This document shows, one piece after another, positions 16,673 to 25,586 of a stretch of DNA of 64,000 nt. A model generated the notes under the pieces. That model was not told where the DNA came from. It was given only the letters and a program-made list of their open reading frames with translations, and searched no databases. Source of the DNA: Eubacteriales bacterium mix99 (lineage in GTDB: Bacteria; Bacillota; Clostridia; Caldicoprobacterales; DTU083); assembly GCA_038396605.1 (NCBI GenBank), contig CP121690.1, forward strand, positions 2,942,356 to 3,006,355, in the 5' to 3' direction. Both the position numbers and the translations under genes were made by a program. Positions within the stretch are counted from its first letter, which is position 1. Each line of letters begins with the position of its first letter.

Positions 16673-18475
16673 TCAGAGAAGTTCATCCAATTGTCCGATC
16701 ATTTTGGAGAAGCTTTTTAAAGCCGTATTTACCGGATCGGTGGATGTCATATCCACACCGGCCTTTTTCAGGAGATTGATGGGATAATCGGAACCACCGG
16801 AAGACAGGAACCGAAGATAACGCTCCACTGCCGGTTTCCCTTCCTGAAGAATCTGGCTTGCGAGAGCTGCTGCAGCGCAGAAGCCGGTGGAGTATTTATA
16901 AACATAGAAGGTCCGGTAGAAATGAGGAATCCGCATCCATTCCATGCTGATTTCCTCGTCCACATGCATTCCCTTGCCATAGTACCGGATATTGAGATCC
17001 CGATAGACGGAAGACATACTCTCACATGTGAGCGGCTGACCGCTTTCTGCCATATTGTGAATGCTTTTCTCAAACTCTGCAAACATGGTCTGCCGGTATA
17101 CCGTGGTACGGAACTGCTCCAGATAATAATTCAGAACGTATGCTTTTTGTTTCGGATCCTCCAACGTATGCAGAAGATGCTCTGTAAGAAGAATCTCATT
17201 GAGAGTGGAAGCCACCTCGGCTACGAATATCCGGTACTCAGCTTTGGCAAAGGGTTGATTTTTACCGGACAGATAGCTATGAATGGAATGTCCCATTTCA
17301 TGGGCCAGGGTAAACACACTGGCGATATTTCCCTGGTAATTGAGCAGGATATAGGGATGCACGCCATAGACTCCCTGTGAATATCCGCCACTTGTCTTGC
17401 CTTCATTCTCCATCACATCAATCCATCCGCCGGCAAAGCCTTTCTGCAGGATCTTCTGATAATCGGCACCCAAAGGCCCCAATCCCTCCGCCACGATTTC
17501 CTTCGCGCGGTCATAGGAGATATTCCAGTCCACATCCTTTACAATGGGGGCATAGACATCATACATATGCAATTCATCCACCTGTAAAGCATGTTTTTTC
17601 AAGTCAACATACCGGTACATTGCGTCCAGATTCTGCCCCACTGCTCCGATCAGATTATCATACACGGATTTCGGAACATTGTCCTCATCCAGGGAGGCTT
17701 CCAGGTCCGAGGGGTAGTGCCGTACTTTACTGAAAAAAATATCCTTTTTCACACTGGCATTCAATGCAGCAGAAATGGCATTTTTCTGCTCTGCATAAGT
17801 CGCATAAAAGGCATGGAAAGCTTCCTTTCGGACTGCCCTGTCCCGGTTTCCCATCAGCTGCGTGTATCTTCCCTTTGTCAACTCAATCTTTTCCCCATTC
17901 ACGTCGTGCACTTCAGGGAAGCGAATATCTGCATTGTTGATCATGCTGAATATGTTTCTGGGAGCTGCAGCCATCTCACCGGCCATGGCAAGGATTTCCT
18001 CCTCTCTGTCAGACAGGTAGTGCTCCTTCCGGCGGGTGATTTCGTCCAGGTACTGATCATAAACCTTCAGGCCTTCACAGGACTCCATGAAGTCCCTGAG
18101 AGTATCCCTGGAAATGGACAATATCTCCGGTACCAGGAAAGATGCGGCACTTTCCCCCGCTGTCAGGACTTCCCGTGCCCGGTCCAGCAATGCCTGGGAC
18201 TCGGCATTACCGTTATCTTCATCTCTTTTCATACTGGCATAAACAAACAGGTGTTCCGCCTTCTCCACCCATTCAAAATACACATTCAAACCTTTCAGAA
18301 ATTGTTCGGCAGACTGACACAATGTTCCCCTGGCTGCTTGAATATCGGGAATTGCCTCCCTGATCCGTTGATAATCCTGTTCCCATGCCTCATCGGATGG
18401 ATAAAGATCCTCCAGCTTCCATTTCCATTTGTCAGGTATCTCTGATCTTTTTGGTAACTTCTTTTCTTTGCTCAT
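16673..18475 (-). CDS. pepF: Oligoendopeptidase F
   Basis: Cytoplasmic M3-family zinc metallopeptidase that degrades oligopeptides, 600 residues, normal length. The zinc-binding HExxH is in LAHEMGHSIHSYL, near residue 389. A downstream glutamate in the VAEVAST segment fits the third ligand. The N-terminus (DKWKWKLEDLYPSDEAWE) is typical of PepF. No signal peptide. It converges on the LtaS-like gene across a shared terminator. Upstream at about 18522-18546 are three TTAATCA repeats on its strand. Confidence 0.95.
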   Translation of the reverse strand: MSKEKKLPKRSEIPDKWKWKLEDLYPSDEAWEQDYQRIREAIPDIQAARGTLCQSAEQFLKGLNVYFEWVEKAEHLFVYASMKRDEDNGNAESQALLDRAREVLTAGESAASFLVPEILSISRDTLRDFMESCEGLKVYDQYLDEITRRKEHYLSDREEEILAMAGEMAAAPRNIFSMINNADIRFPEVHDVNGEKIELTKGRYTQLMGNRDRAVRKEAFHAFYATYAEQKNAISAALNASVKKDIFFSKVRHYPSDLEASLDEDNVPKSVYDNLIGAVGQNLDAMYRYVDLKKHALQVDELHMYDVYAPIVKDVDWNISYDRAKEIVAEGLGPLGADYQKILQKGFAGGWIDVMENEGKTSGGYSQGVYGVHPYILLNYQGNIASVFTLAHEMGHSIHSYLSGKNQPFAKAEYRIFVAEVASTLNEILLTEHLLHTLEDPKQKAYVLNYYLEQFRTTVYRQTMFAEFEKSIHNMAESGQPLTCESMSSVYRDLNIRYYGKGMHVDEEISMEWMRIPHFYRTFYVYKYSTGFCAAAALASQILQEGKPAVERYLRFLSSGGSDYPINLLKKAGVDMTSTDPVNTALKSFSKMIGQLDELL

Positions 18476-18521
18476 CTTCTGCGGGATAAACCCGTTCCTC
18501 CCTTCCTTGCCTTCCCTTGAT

Positions 18522-18546
18522 TAACTTTCCCTGATTAACTGATTAA
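18522..18546 (-). repeat. Three TTAATCA repeats upstream of pepF
   Basis: On the minus strand CTTAATCA-GTTAATCA-GGGAAA-GTTAATCA lies about 50-70 bases before the pepF start. The first two copies are adjacent. It could be an operator or a chance AT-rich repeat. Confidence 0.4.
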
Positions 18547-18697
18547 GTTTGTCTTCTACAAAATGACCGGAATTTCCTGCCCGGCAAAAGGAAAAACAAC
18601 AATCAGCCGTTGGATATGGCATGACAAGGGCAGGCAGATGCATATATATAAAGGGAGCCATAAAAAGACAGGAAAAGAAGGGACTGGATAGACAACG

Positions 18698-19168
18698 ATG
18701 AAAAAAAAAGGCATCACAGTACTGTTCCTGGTCGGTTCCATGCTGTTGGCAAGCTCCTGCAATAAGAAAACAGAAACCCCGGATTCTCAAAAGGGCCGCC
18801 CGGCCTGTGAAGTGAAAAGCGAATCTTCAGAATCGGACCATGCAGCCTATGCGGGAAGCTCCTTCCTGAAGCAGATGGACGATCTGAAGGCGATCAATCT
18901 GGCTGCAAACTATCTGAAAGAGCTAGGAGAAACTGTCTCCTTCCAGGAAACCTATATTGAGTTCCACAAAAGGCAGAAAACAGCCGTTCAGCTTCCTGTA
19001 ACCGATGGAAAGCCCATATCCTACCCCGGAGACTATCTGGAGGTTCGATTATACCGCGGTGAAGATCGGGAAAATCCCTGTGAAGAATGTACCACGGTCT
19101 ACATCAGTCAGAATGGAAAAATACTTGGACAGAATAAATGGTCCGCTAATTCTCCGAAATCTGAGTAA
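18698..19168 (+). CDS. Small predicted lipoprotein, unknown function
   Basis: A 156-residue protein with a lipoprotein signal: basic start MKKKG, hydrophobic core, lipobox LASSC with the acylated Cys at about residue 24. The mature part is hydrophilic and includes a CEEC motif near residue 129. I recognise no domain. Its last 23 bases overlap the end of the convergent membrane-protein gene. The ribosome-binding site is weak (AAGAAGGGA about 15 bases upstream). Confidence 0.65.
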   Translation: MKKKGITVLFLVGSMLLASSCNKKTETPDSQKGRPACEVKSESSESDHAAYAGSSFLKQMDDLKAINLAANYLKELGETVSFQETYIEFHKRQKTAVQLPVTDGKPISYPGDYLEVRLYRGEDRENPCEECTTVYISQNGKILGQNKWSANSPKSE

Positions 19169-19607
19169 TAAAGCTCTCATGGGTCCGGAAAGAATATTGC
19201 TTCCCCGCCTGTACAGGCGGCTTGCCCTTGTTTTCGTCAAATAACAGAATTCTTTCTTTTTTGTCCTCGTTATCCCTGAACCAAATTTGATAATAAAGCA
19301 GCCGATTGTCCTTATAAACCGGTTTTTCTTCCACTTTTGTGACAAGGCCCTTTACTTCCCGTGTCCGTCCTTCAAATATATCCCTGATAAAATGATAATA
19401 ATAATATATGGGGATGCCAAAAACACCCCACAGGAAAAGAATCAGGCAGACTCCCGCCGTAAGAAATGTGGCACCAATCCATTGGGGCAGCCGCAACATG
19501 AAAGCGACTGCCGGCATAATAAAAACAAGAGACAGAGCCACGGTTATAAGTATCATCTTCCTCAGCTGTTTCCTGACATCCAGAAAATCCGTTTCCGTAT
19601 ACATCAT
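19146..19607 (-). CDS. Two-segment membrane protein, unknown function
   Basis: I place the start at the ATG at 19607 (153 residues; an adjacent ATG at 19604 is equally possible) because AAGGTGG lies eight bases upstream. The longer frame runs into sfsA and is not protein-like. Two membrane segments (about residues 19-38 and 43-65) are followed by YYYYHF and a soluble C-terminal domain of about 75 residues (KGLVTKVEEKPVYKDNR) with possible beta structure. No known family was recognised. It lies 106 bases downstream of sfsA on the same strand. Confidence 0.65.
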   Translation of the reverse strand: MMYTETDFLDVRKQLRKMILITVALSLVFIMPAVAFMLRLPQWIGATFLTAGVCLILFLWGVFGIPIYYYYHFIRDIFEGRTREVKGLVTKVEEKPVYKDNRLLYYQIWFRDNEDKKERILLFDENKGKPPVQAGKQYSFRTHESFITQISEN

Positions 19608-19713
19608 GCAGTTTACCACCTTATTCTCGTTGAGTTCCTCATAACATATTATAGCATAATGAGATGAAAATGCATAGAAACAAGAACTATCCTGTGTAAA
19701 AAAGCACTTCTTC

Positions 19714-20406
19714 CTACAAAATGACCGAAACCGGCTGATCCAGGCACAGACTTTCCGGCTTGGCAATACAATCATATGCTATAATATGAACGCCGGCCTT
19801 CCTGGCCTCCCGCAGCGAGCTGCCAAACGCAGCATGCATTCTGTCATTTGGCATCATACAGAATATACCCTTCATTTGAATTACAAAAAAAACATATGCG
19901 GTAAAACTTTCTTGTGCAGCCCGGGTCAATTCACGAACATGCTTCACTCCGCGCTCCGTCGGAGCATCCGGAAACATGGCGACACCATCCTGCTCCAGTG
20001 TGACCCCCTTGGCTTCCATATAGACCTTCTGCCTGCCGGCTTCCACATAGAAATCAAACCGGGAATTTCCAAATACCGACTCCGGCTGGATGCAGGTAAT
20101 CGGATGCGCCAGCCCCGGCAGATAAATTCCATCCTGCAGTGCTTCCTTCAACACCTGATTGGGTGCCTGGCTGTCAATATTAATCAACTTGTCACCCTTC
20201 TTTACGGAAATCAGGGAAAACCGGGTCTTGCGCCGGGGATTATCATGATGCTGCAAATAAATTTCTGCGCCGGGGATCAGCAGCTCCCGGCATCGCCCCG
20301 TATTCTTTACATGAGCCGTTTCCTCCCTGCCGTTGATTCTTACACGGGCAACGAAACGATTGGGCCGGGACAGGAAAATCCCCGGTACGATATTCGGATA
20401 GTTCAA
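19714..20406 (-). CDS. sfsA: DNA/RNA nuclease SfsA family
   Basis: A 230-residue protein with an N-terminal OB-like domain and a C-terminal restriction-endonuclease-like domain. Family signatures visible are RFVARV, HVKNTGRCRELL, NSRFDFYVE and KVYMEAKGVTLE. The acidic/Lys set of the last two matches a metal-dependent nuclease site. E. coli SfsA was first described as a sugar-fermentation stimulator; homologues show nuclease activity. The start codon is TTG at 20406 with AAAGGATGAG upstream. Confidence 0.93.
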   Translation of the reverse strand: MNYPNIVPGIFLSRPNRFVARVRINGREETAHVKNTGRCRELLIPGAEIYLQHHDNPRRKTRFSLISVKKGDKLINIDSQAPNQVLKEALQDGIYLPGLAHPITCIQPESVFGNSRFDFYVEAGRQKVYMEAKGVTLEQDGVAMFPDAPTERGVKHVRELTRAAQESFTAYVFFVIQMKGIFCMMPNDRMHAAFGSSLREARKAGVHIIAYDCIAKPESLCLDQPVSVIL

Positions 20407-20526
20407 TATCCACTCATCCTTTAAATCAAAAAATTCATAGTTCTGCCAGACTTTGCCCAGGCATACTGCGACCTTTCATGGAGTCCCCCATTATGCAAGT
20501 ACCAAAATTTCATCAGATAAACAGCG

Positions 20527-20557
20527 AAAAAAGGTCAATCCGTATGGACTGACCTTT
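20527..20557 (-). terminator. Terminator of the tRNA operon
   Basis: On the minus strand AAGGTCA-g-TCC ATAC GGA-t-TGACCTT is followed by TTTT, 12 bases past the CCA end of the initiator tRNA. Confidence 0.85.
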
Positions 20558-20568
20558 CCATGAATAAT

Positions 20569-20644
<76 letters not shown>

Positions 20645-20652
20645 CTATTGTA

Positions 20653-20728
20653 TGGTGGAGCATACAGGACTCGAACCTGTGACTTTCACCACGTCAAGAT
20701 GACACTCTGCCAGCTGAGTTAATGCTCC
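20653..20728 (-). tRNA. tRNA-Val (GAC)
   Basis: The acceptor stem GGAGCAT / ATGCTCC is followed by A73 and encoded CCA. The anticodon loop TTGACGT gives anticodon GAC, which reads GUC. The T-loop is TTCGAGT. It lies eight bases upstream of the initiator tRNA and is co-transcribed with it. Confidence 0.95.
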
Positions 20729-20768
20729 ATCCCATATCGAATGTGTTCCGCACATCCGGTACTTATTT

Positions 20769-20797
20769 ATTATAACCGAAAGCCGGCGATTTGTCAA
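20769..20797 (-). promoter_or_regulatory. Consensus sigma-A promoter of the tRNA operon
   Basis: A perfect TTGACA (20797-20792), 17-base spacer and perfect TATAAT (20774-20769) on the minus strand, 41 bases upstream of tRNA-Val. A full consensus match fits a strong stable-RNA promoter. Confidence 0.93.
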
Positions 20798-20818
20798 CAA
20801 TCAAATACCAAAAATCAA

Positions 20819-20847
20819 GGAGAATCCCTCACTGGGAGGGACTCTCC
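20819..20847 (-). terminator. Hairpin terminator, probably of rhaB
   Basis: GGAGA-n-TCCCTC / GAGGGA-n-TCTCC stem with a short loop. On the minus strand it is followed by TTGATTTTT. It lies about 210 bases past the rhaB stop and just before the tRNA promoter. Confidence 0.6.
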
Positions 20848-21054
20848 AAAAAGGGCCCGAAAAAATGATCCATTCTGTAAAACAAAGCTGAAACTAAGTC
20901 AATATGGAAGGGTGATACACAATAACCCGCCCGAATATTATTAGCTGATGTCGTGACCATCTCAAGCCCTTGTGAACCTATTGTACCCCAGGCACCGGAA
21001 ATTTAACAGTGAAATAAATGCTAAAAGCTTGCCGCACTGCCTTCAAAGGAATTT

Positions 21055-22554
21055 TCAGGAATCCTTTCTTTCCGACTCCTGCTGCAGCAGCTTTGAGAAT
21101 TTATGGTACGCTTCTTCCCAGGCATCGGTTGCTTCCGGAAGATAATTCTCCGTCGGGAAAGACTTCTTCACAACCTGACGGATCTCATTCTGATTCCGGA
21201 CTTCACCCAGCGCCATTGCCTGAACCATCAGATTGCCAATGGCGGTTGCTTCCGTCGGCCCGCAAAGCACCGGTTTGTTCAATGCATTAGCTGTGAACTG
21301 ATTCAGCATCCGGTTCCTGGTACCTCCGCCAACGATATGCAGAGCGTCCAGTGATTTGCCAAGTATGGCTTGCAGCCGTTCAAAGGACCATCTGTACTTC
21401 AGGGCAAGACTTTCATAAACACACCGGATGATTTCGCCCTTGTCCTGCGGTACGTGCTGCTCCGTCCGGCGGCAGTATCGCTGCACCTTTTCAGGCATGT
21501 CCCCGGCATAATAGAACAGCCCTGCATCGGGATCGATCACAGACTGGAACGGAGCGCCGGACTCTGCCATACGTACCATATCATCAAAACTGTAATGCTC
21601 CCCATTCCGATCCCATTCCCTTTTGCATTCCTGTATGATCCAAAGGCCCATAATATTCTTCAGCAAACGATATTTTCCGCCGACGCATCCCTCGTTGGTG
21701 TAATTCCATTTCAACGTGTTTTCATTGATGATCGGCCGGCCTGTTTCCACTCCCATCAGGGACCAGGTCCCGCTGCTGAGAAAAGCATAGCTTCCTTCCG
21801 AAGCAGGGACAGCCGCCACCGCAGAGCCGGTATCATGTGTGGCTACCGCAATCAGCGGCACCTCCCCGATCCCGAGCTGAGATGCAATTTCCTTTTTTAC
21901 CTTTCCCCGTTTGGTCCCCGGAACATCCAGATCCGTCAGATAGTGATCCGGAATATCCAGTTTCTTCAGCAGCTGCCTGTCCCAATATCCGCTGTCCGCA
22001 GCCAAAAGCTGGCTGGTTGTCGCTTCGGTAAACTCCGTTTTCTTCTCTCCTGTCAGGAAATAGCTGAGAAGATCGGGGATAAAAAGCATGGCAGATGCTT
22101 TCTCCAGAAGGTCCGGATTGGAGAGCCGGACAGAAAGGAGCTGATACAAGGTATTGAAAGGCTGAAAGGCAATGCCGGTACGTTGATATATTTCCTCTTT
22201 GGAAACCTTTTGAAACGCTTTTTCAGGAATACCGTCCGTACGAACATCACGATAATGATACGGATTGCCCATCAGCTGTCCCGAACGGTCCAACAAACCA
22301 AAATCCACTCCCCAGGTATCAATGCCCACAGATGCGATGCCGTCTTCCTCCTGGTTGGAGAATTTTAGCAGTCCCTGGCAGATTTCCCGGTACAGTCGAA
22401 GAATATCCCAGTAGGTGTGACCGGTAAGTTCCACCGGATCATTGGAAAAACGATGGCATTCCTCCATTTCAAGCCGGCTGCCGTTGAAATGGCCTATCAT
22501 GCCTCTGCCGCTGCCGGCACCCAGGTCAAATGCAATCATGCTCTGCTTTTTCAT
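21055..22554 (-). CDS. rhaB: Rhamnulokinase
   Basis: FGGY-family sugar kinase that phosphorylates L-rhamnulose to L-rhamnulose 1-phosphate. At 499 residues it has normal length. Two actin-like domains are marked by the N-terminal phosphate loop DLGAGSGRG (10-18), the substrate region GIDTWGVDFGLLD (about 77-89), ATHDTGSAV and the C-terminal HIVGGGTRN adenosine site. The N-terminus and TWGVDF segment match rhamnulokinase better than xylulo- or gluconokinase. No other rhamnose genes (rhaA, rhaD) are beside it, so it stands alone in this window. GGGAGG precedes the ATG. Confidence 0.9.
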   Translation of the reverse strand: MKKQSMIAFDLGAGSGRGMIGHFNGSRLEMEECHRFSNDPVELTGHTYWDILRLYREICQGLLKFSNQEEDGIASVGIDTWGVDFGLLDRSGQLMGNPYHYRDVRTDGIPEKAFQKVSKEEIYQRTGIAFQPFNTLYQLLSVRLSNPDLLEKASAMLFIPDLLSYFLTGEKKTEFTEATTSQLLAADSGYWDRQLLKKLDIPDHYLTDLDVPGTKRGKVKKEIASQLGIGEVPLIAVATHDTGSAVAAVPASEGSYAFLSSGTWSLMGVETGRPIINENTLKWNYTNEGCVGGKYRLLKNIMGLWIIQECKREWDRNGEHYSFDDMVRMAESGAPFQSVIDPDAGLFYYAGDMPEKVQRYCRRTEQHVPQDKGEIIRCVYESLALKYRWSFERLQAILGKSLDALHIVGGGTRNRMLNQFTANALNKPVLCGPTEATAIGNLMVQAMALGEVRNQNEIRQVVKKSFPTENYLPEATDAWEEAYHKFSKLLQQESERKDS

Positions 22555-22684
22555 ACCACAACCTCCCGTATCCTTCCCACTTTTTTATTGTTTCATGATC
22601 CTGTTCTTTTTTGCTTTCTTTCCCTTTGTCTTCATTTTTCTCTTCATTCTACATTCTACGTCGCAATGAAGCGGTCCGGGATGA

Positions 22685-23269
22685 TCAGTTCAATTCGTCC
22701 AGGGTGAGCTGAAAACTGGGCAGAAACTGTTCCATAAAGTAGGCCACTTCCGGGTGCTCCGCCTTCATCTGCTCCAACTCCCGGCAAATGGTCCGTTCTG
22801 CCTTGGAAAACTCCTTATTGCCGGCTTTCAGCTCTTCCAGGCATTTCAGATAAGCACAGAGCTTGTCCGCCTCCTTGACAATCCTCCAATGATCCTCATC
22901 CTCCGGGATTGGAAACAGCACCGATTCATACTCCGGCTGCAAAGCATCGGGCAGCATGGCCAGAAGTCTTTTATTCGCCACTTTTTCAATATCCTTATAG
23001 GCTTTTTTGATTTTGGGATTGAAATATTTTATGGGAGTTGCCAGATCTCCGGTAATCACTTCACTTGCTTCATGGTAGACAGCCAGAAGCAGGACCCTCT
23101 GGGGATCCACACTTCCTCCGTAGAACCTGTTTCGGACAATCGCCAGGTTATGGGCAATCATTGCGACCTGCAAACTGTGCTCCTGAATGTTTTCCCGGCT
23201 TACGTTGCGCATCAGGCCCCAGCGCTGTATAAACTTCATTCTGGAAAGATAGGCAAAAAAATGGCTCAC
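22685..23269 (-). CDS. HD-domain 5'-deoxynucleotidase, YfbR type
   Basis: A 194-residue metal-dependent phosphohydrolase predicted to dephosphorylate dNMPs. The HD signature residues are in QEHSLQVA (H31), YHEASEVITGDLATPIKY (H-E/D pair near 70-82) and KEADKLCAYLKCLEE (D at about 139). This pattern is typical of YfbR. The start codon is GTG at 23269 with GAGGTG eight bases upstream. Confidence 0.88.
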   Translation of the reverse strand: MSHFFAYLSRMKFIQRWGLMRNVSRENIQEHSLQVAMIAHNLAIVRNRFYGGSVDPQRVLLLAVYHEASEVITGDLATPIKYFNPKIKKAYKDIEKVANKRLLAMLPDALQPEYESVLFPIPEDEDHWRIVKEADKLCAYLKCLEELKAGNKEFSKAERTICRELEQMKAEHPEVAYFMEQFLPSFQLTLDELN

Positions 23270-23328
23270 GCGGGAATCACCTCAATTCTTTCTGTCCTGC
23301 AGGGAACGAAGATTTCTGCCGGATTGTT

Positions 23329-24555
23329 TTATTCATTGACCTGGAATCCGTCCTGTCCCAGATGGGTGGTCGTTTCGTTCCACACTGAACGGATCCGCTC
23401 CTCTGCGGTACCACTCAGCTCTCCGTTCTTCATAAATTTACCGACTGGCAGCACCCGGAAATCCGGCTTTCCGTTCTGAGAGAACCGGTAAACCCAAGTC
23501 GGCGTATAGGAAATTTCTCCCAGATGAATGGACCCCGTACGGGTATCCTTATTGATTTTCAGATCAAGAATCACACCGCTGTCCCGATAGGGATCCCGTT
23601 GATTGGAGATAAAGTTTCCCAGGGAATAAATCAGAAATACCTCTTTTTCCGTACCGTCTTCCAGACGGACTTTCCTGCGCTCCATGGGCTGCAGAACATG
23701 CGGATGACTTCCGAAAATAACATCCACCCCCTGGGATGCGAGAAAATCCGCCATTTCCCTCTGGGAGTCCCCTGGATTCCTTTCATATTCCTTTCCCCAG
23801 TGGATACAGGTAATCAGTACCTCTGCACCCTCCTCCCTGGCGCGGTGAATGTCCTCACGAATTCTGTCCCTGTCAATATAATTTATCATAAATGGAAGTT
23901 TCCCGTCCGGAATGGTAACTTCCATACCGTTCGTTCCATAGGTATAAGCAAGAATCCCTACTTTGATGTTATTTTTCTCAACCATGAGAATGCGGTCCCG
24001 CTCTTCGGAAGTCCGTGCTGTACCGGTATGAAGAAGGCCATACCCATCCAGGGTATCCAATGTGTGAACGGTGCCGAACTCCCTGCCGTCCAAAGCATGG
24101 TTGTTTGCAGTCGTAAGAATTTGGAATCCTGCATTCTTCAATGCCTCGATCAAAGCTGCAGGGCTCCGGAAATTGGGGTATCCGCTGTATCCTTTTTCTT
24201 CATTGCTGATAGTTGTCTCAAGATTGCCCATGACAATATCGGCGCCTTTCAGATAAGGCTGGATATCTTCAAAGAAATGATTGAAGTGATAGGTGCCGTC
24301 TGCCTGCAAACCAGCTTCCACCTGTGGATCGTGCATCATAATGTCCCCCACTGCCCGCAGCTCCAGAGTGGTTGTCTTCGGCACAGGGGAAGGTTTCGGG
24401 GTTTCCGGACGGATGGTCCCGGAATCCTCCGTGGCGGATGGGTTCACTTCCGGACCGGTAAAGACATCCTGTTGTTTTGACCCGGCGCAGGATACCAGCA
24501 AAAAGATACAGATAAAAGCGATAAGAGTCAAATGGACTCTTTGTATCATTTTCAA
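23329..24555 (-). CDS. CapA-family lipoprotein (poly-gamma-glutamate capsule synthesis-like)
   Basis: A predicted secreted, lipid-anchored metallophosphatase-fold protein of 408 residues. A lipoprotein signal ends in LLVSC. The CapA domain shows AVGDIMMHDPQV, MGNLETTISN, NNHALD, HWGKEYERNP and GSHPHVLQP. These motifs match the calcineurin-like fold assigned to CapA proteins. CapA is needed for poly-gamma-glutamate in Bacillus, but no capBC genes are present here, so the substrate is open. The start is chosen at TTG 24555 (nine bases from AGGAG); ATG 24549 is the alternative. A frame opening at 24606 adds an unlikely N-terminus. Confidence 0.88.
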   Translation of the reverse strand: MKMIQRVHLTLIAFICIFLLVSCAGSKQQDVFTGPEVNPSATEDSGTIRPETPKPSPVPKTTTLELRAVGDIMMHDPQVEAGLQADGTYHFNHFFEDIQPYLKGADIVMGNLETTISNEEKGYSGYPNFRSPAALIEALKNAGFQILTTANNHALDGREFGTVHTLDTLDGYGLLHTGTARTSEERDRILMVEKNNIKVGILAYTYGTNGMEVTIPDGKLPFMINYIDRDRIREDIHRAREEGAEVLITCIHWGKEYERNPGDSQREMADFLASQGVDVIFGSHPHVLQPMERRKVRLEDGTEKEVFLIYSLGNFISNQRDPYRDSGVILDLKINKDTRTGSIHLGEISYTPTWVYRFSQNGKPDFRVLPVGKFMKNGELSGTAEERIRSVWNETTTHLGQDGFQVNE

Positions 24556-24672
24556 TCGTAACATCTCCTGTTTATTTCCTGAATGATTACGAAGAAAGTA
24601 TAACATAATTTCTGTCCACGGACAAATTCTGCTGTTACTTATCCCGTATCCCTGCCCTGTCCTTTATACTTA

Positions 24673-25485
24673 TCATTTATTACTCTGTTTATCCGGTTCG
24701 TAGCTGCTCAGCCGATAAGAAAAGGCACAGCCAATCACGAGGAGCAGCACACACAGAAGATAACGCCAGTTCCATCCAATGCCCGGAAAAATGGAAAAAA
24801 CCGAACCAATGGTAAAGCCGAATATGGCATAATAAGTATATCCATATGCCTTCTGAAACAATAAATTGATGATTTTGGCAAACACAAGGATGCTCAGCAC
24901 CGCTCCGATTCCTGCCGGGATCAGAACAGAAAGATCCAGACCGGACAGCCCCTCCAGCAATACCGGATATACCCCCAGATACATCAGAATAAAGGAGGTG
25001 CTGATGCCGGGAAGCAAAGTTCCCAGTCCGACTATGGCACCATAAAGGGCCGTATGCAGGAGTCCGGGACGGGCATGGGAAACCGCCCTCACTGCAGAGC
25101 CCTCCATTTTGGAAAGCAAAAGCGTGACCACGAACGACAATATAAAGATTATCAAATACCGATAGCGGAATCCCTGCTTGTCGGCCTGCTTTTTCAAAGA
25201 CGGAAAGGTTCCGATCATAAGACCAATAAAAAGATATTTTACCGGAATCTCAAAATTTTCAAACAAATAGTGAATGACCCGACTGAAGACCAGTACTCCC
25301 AAAACAATTCCCAATGCCATGGGAGCGTATTTGAAAACCTTCTTTTTGAAATCTGTAAAGATATGGGCGAGTGCTTCGGTTATTTCTTCATAAACACCCA
25401 GCAAAATGGCAAGAGTCCCCCCGCTGACACCCGGTGCAATCGCACCAATCCCGATGACCAGGCCTTTTAAAAAATCAGAAACCAA
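24673..25485 (-). CDS. DUF368 membrane protein, predicted polyprenyl-phosphate transporter
   Basis: A 270-residue integral membrane protein with about eight hydrophobic segments. The N-terminal signature KGLVIGIGAIAPGVSGGTLAI is diagnostic of DUF368, and a repeated GLGTLLPGISTSF motif near residue 165 shows the internal duplication. Members (PopT) were recently implicated in returning undecaprenyl phosphate across the membrane for wall synthesis. The start is chosen at TTG 25485, seven bases after GAGGGG; longer versions add 13 codons. Confidence 0.85.
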   Translation of the reverse strand: MVSDFLKGLVIGIGAIAPGVSGGTLAILLGVYEEITEALAHIFTDFKKKVFKYAPMALGIVLGVLVFSRVIHYLFENFEIPVKYLFIGLMIGTFPSLKKQADKQGFRYRYLIIFILSFVVTLLLSKMEGSAVRAVSHARPGLLHTALYGAIVGLGTLLPGISTSFILMYLGVYPVLLEGLSGLDLSVLIPAGIGAVLSILVFAKIINLLFQKAYGYTYYAIFGFTIGSVFSIFPGIGWNWRYLLCVLLLVIGCAFSYRLSSYEPDKQSNK

Positions 25486-25586
25486 TCTCACACCCCTCAC
25501 TGTCCCGGCAAAACAGGACTGCATTTCCCCTCTGTTATAGCAGGTTCCATCTTATAACAAAGACAGGGATATGTAAAGGCCTGATT

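Larger units (their letters stand above)
20730..21054. other. Non-coding stretch between the tRNA operon and rhamnulokinase
   Basis: It holds the tRNA promoter and a hairpin that probably ends the rhaB transcript. Between 20850 and 21054 I see no gene, RNA or clear repeat. A 67-codon plus-strand frame over the tRNA promoter has no ribosome-binding site and is not considered real. Confidence 0.6.

Noticed and set aside
20741-20944. A 67-codon plus-strand frame after the tRNA operon
   Set aside because: It covers the tRNA promoter and a hairpin in antisense and has no ribosome-binding site.
23329-24555. A poly-gamma-glutamate capsule operon
   Set aside because: Only the CapA-like gene is present; no capB or capC homologue lies within the window.
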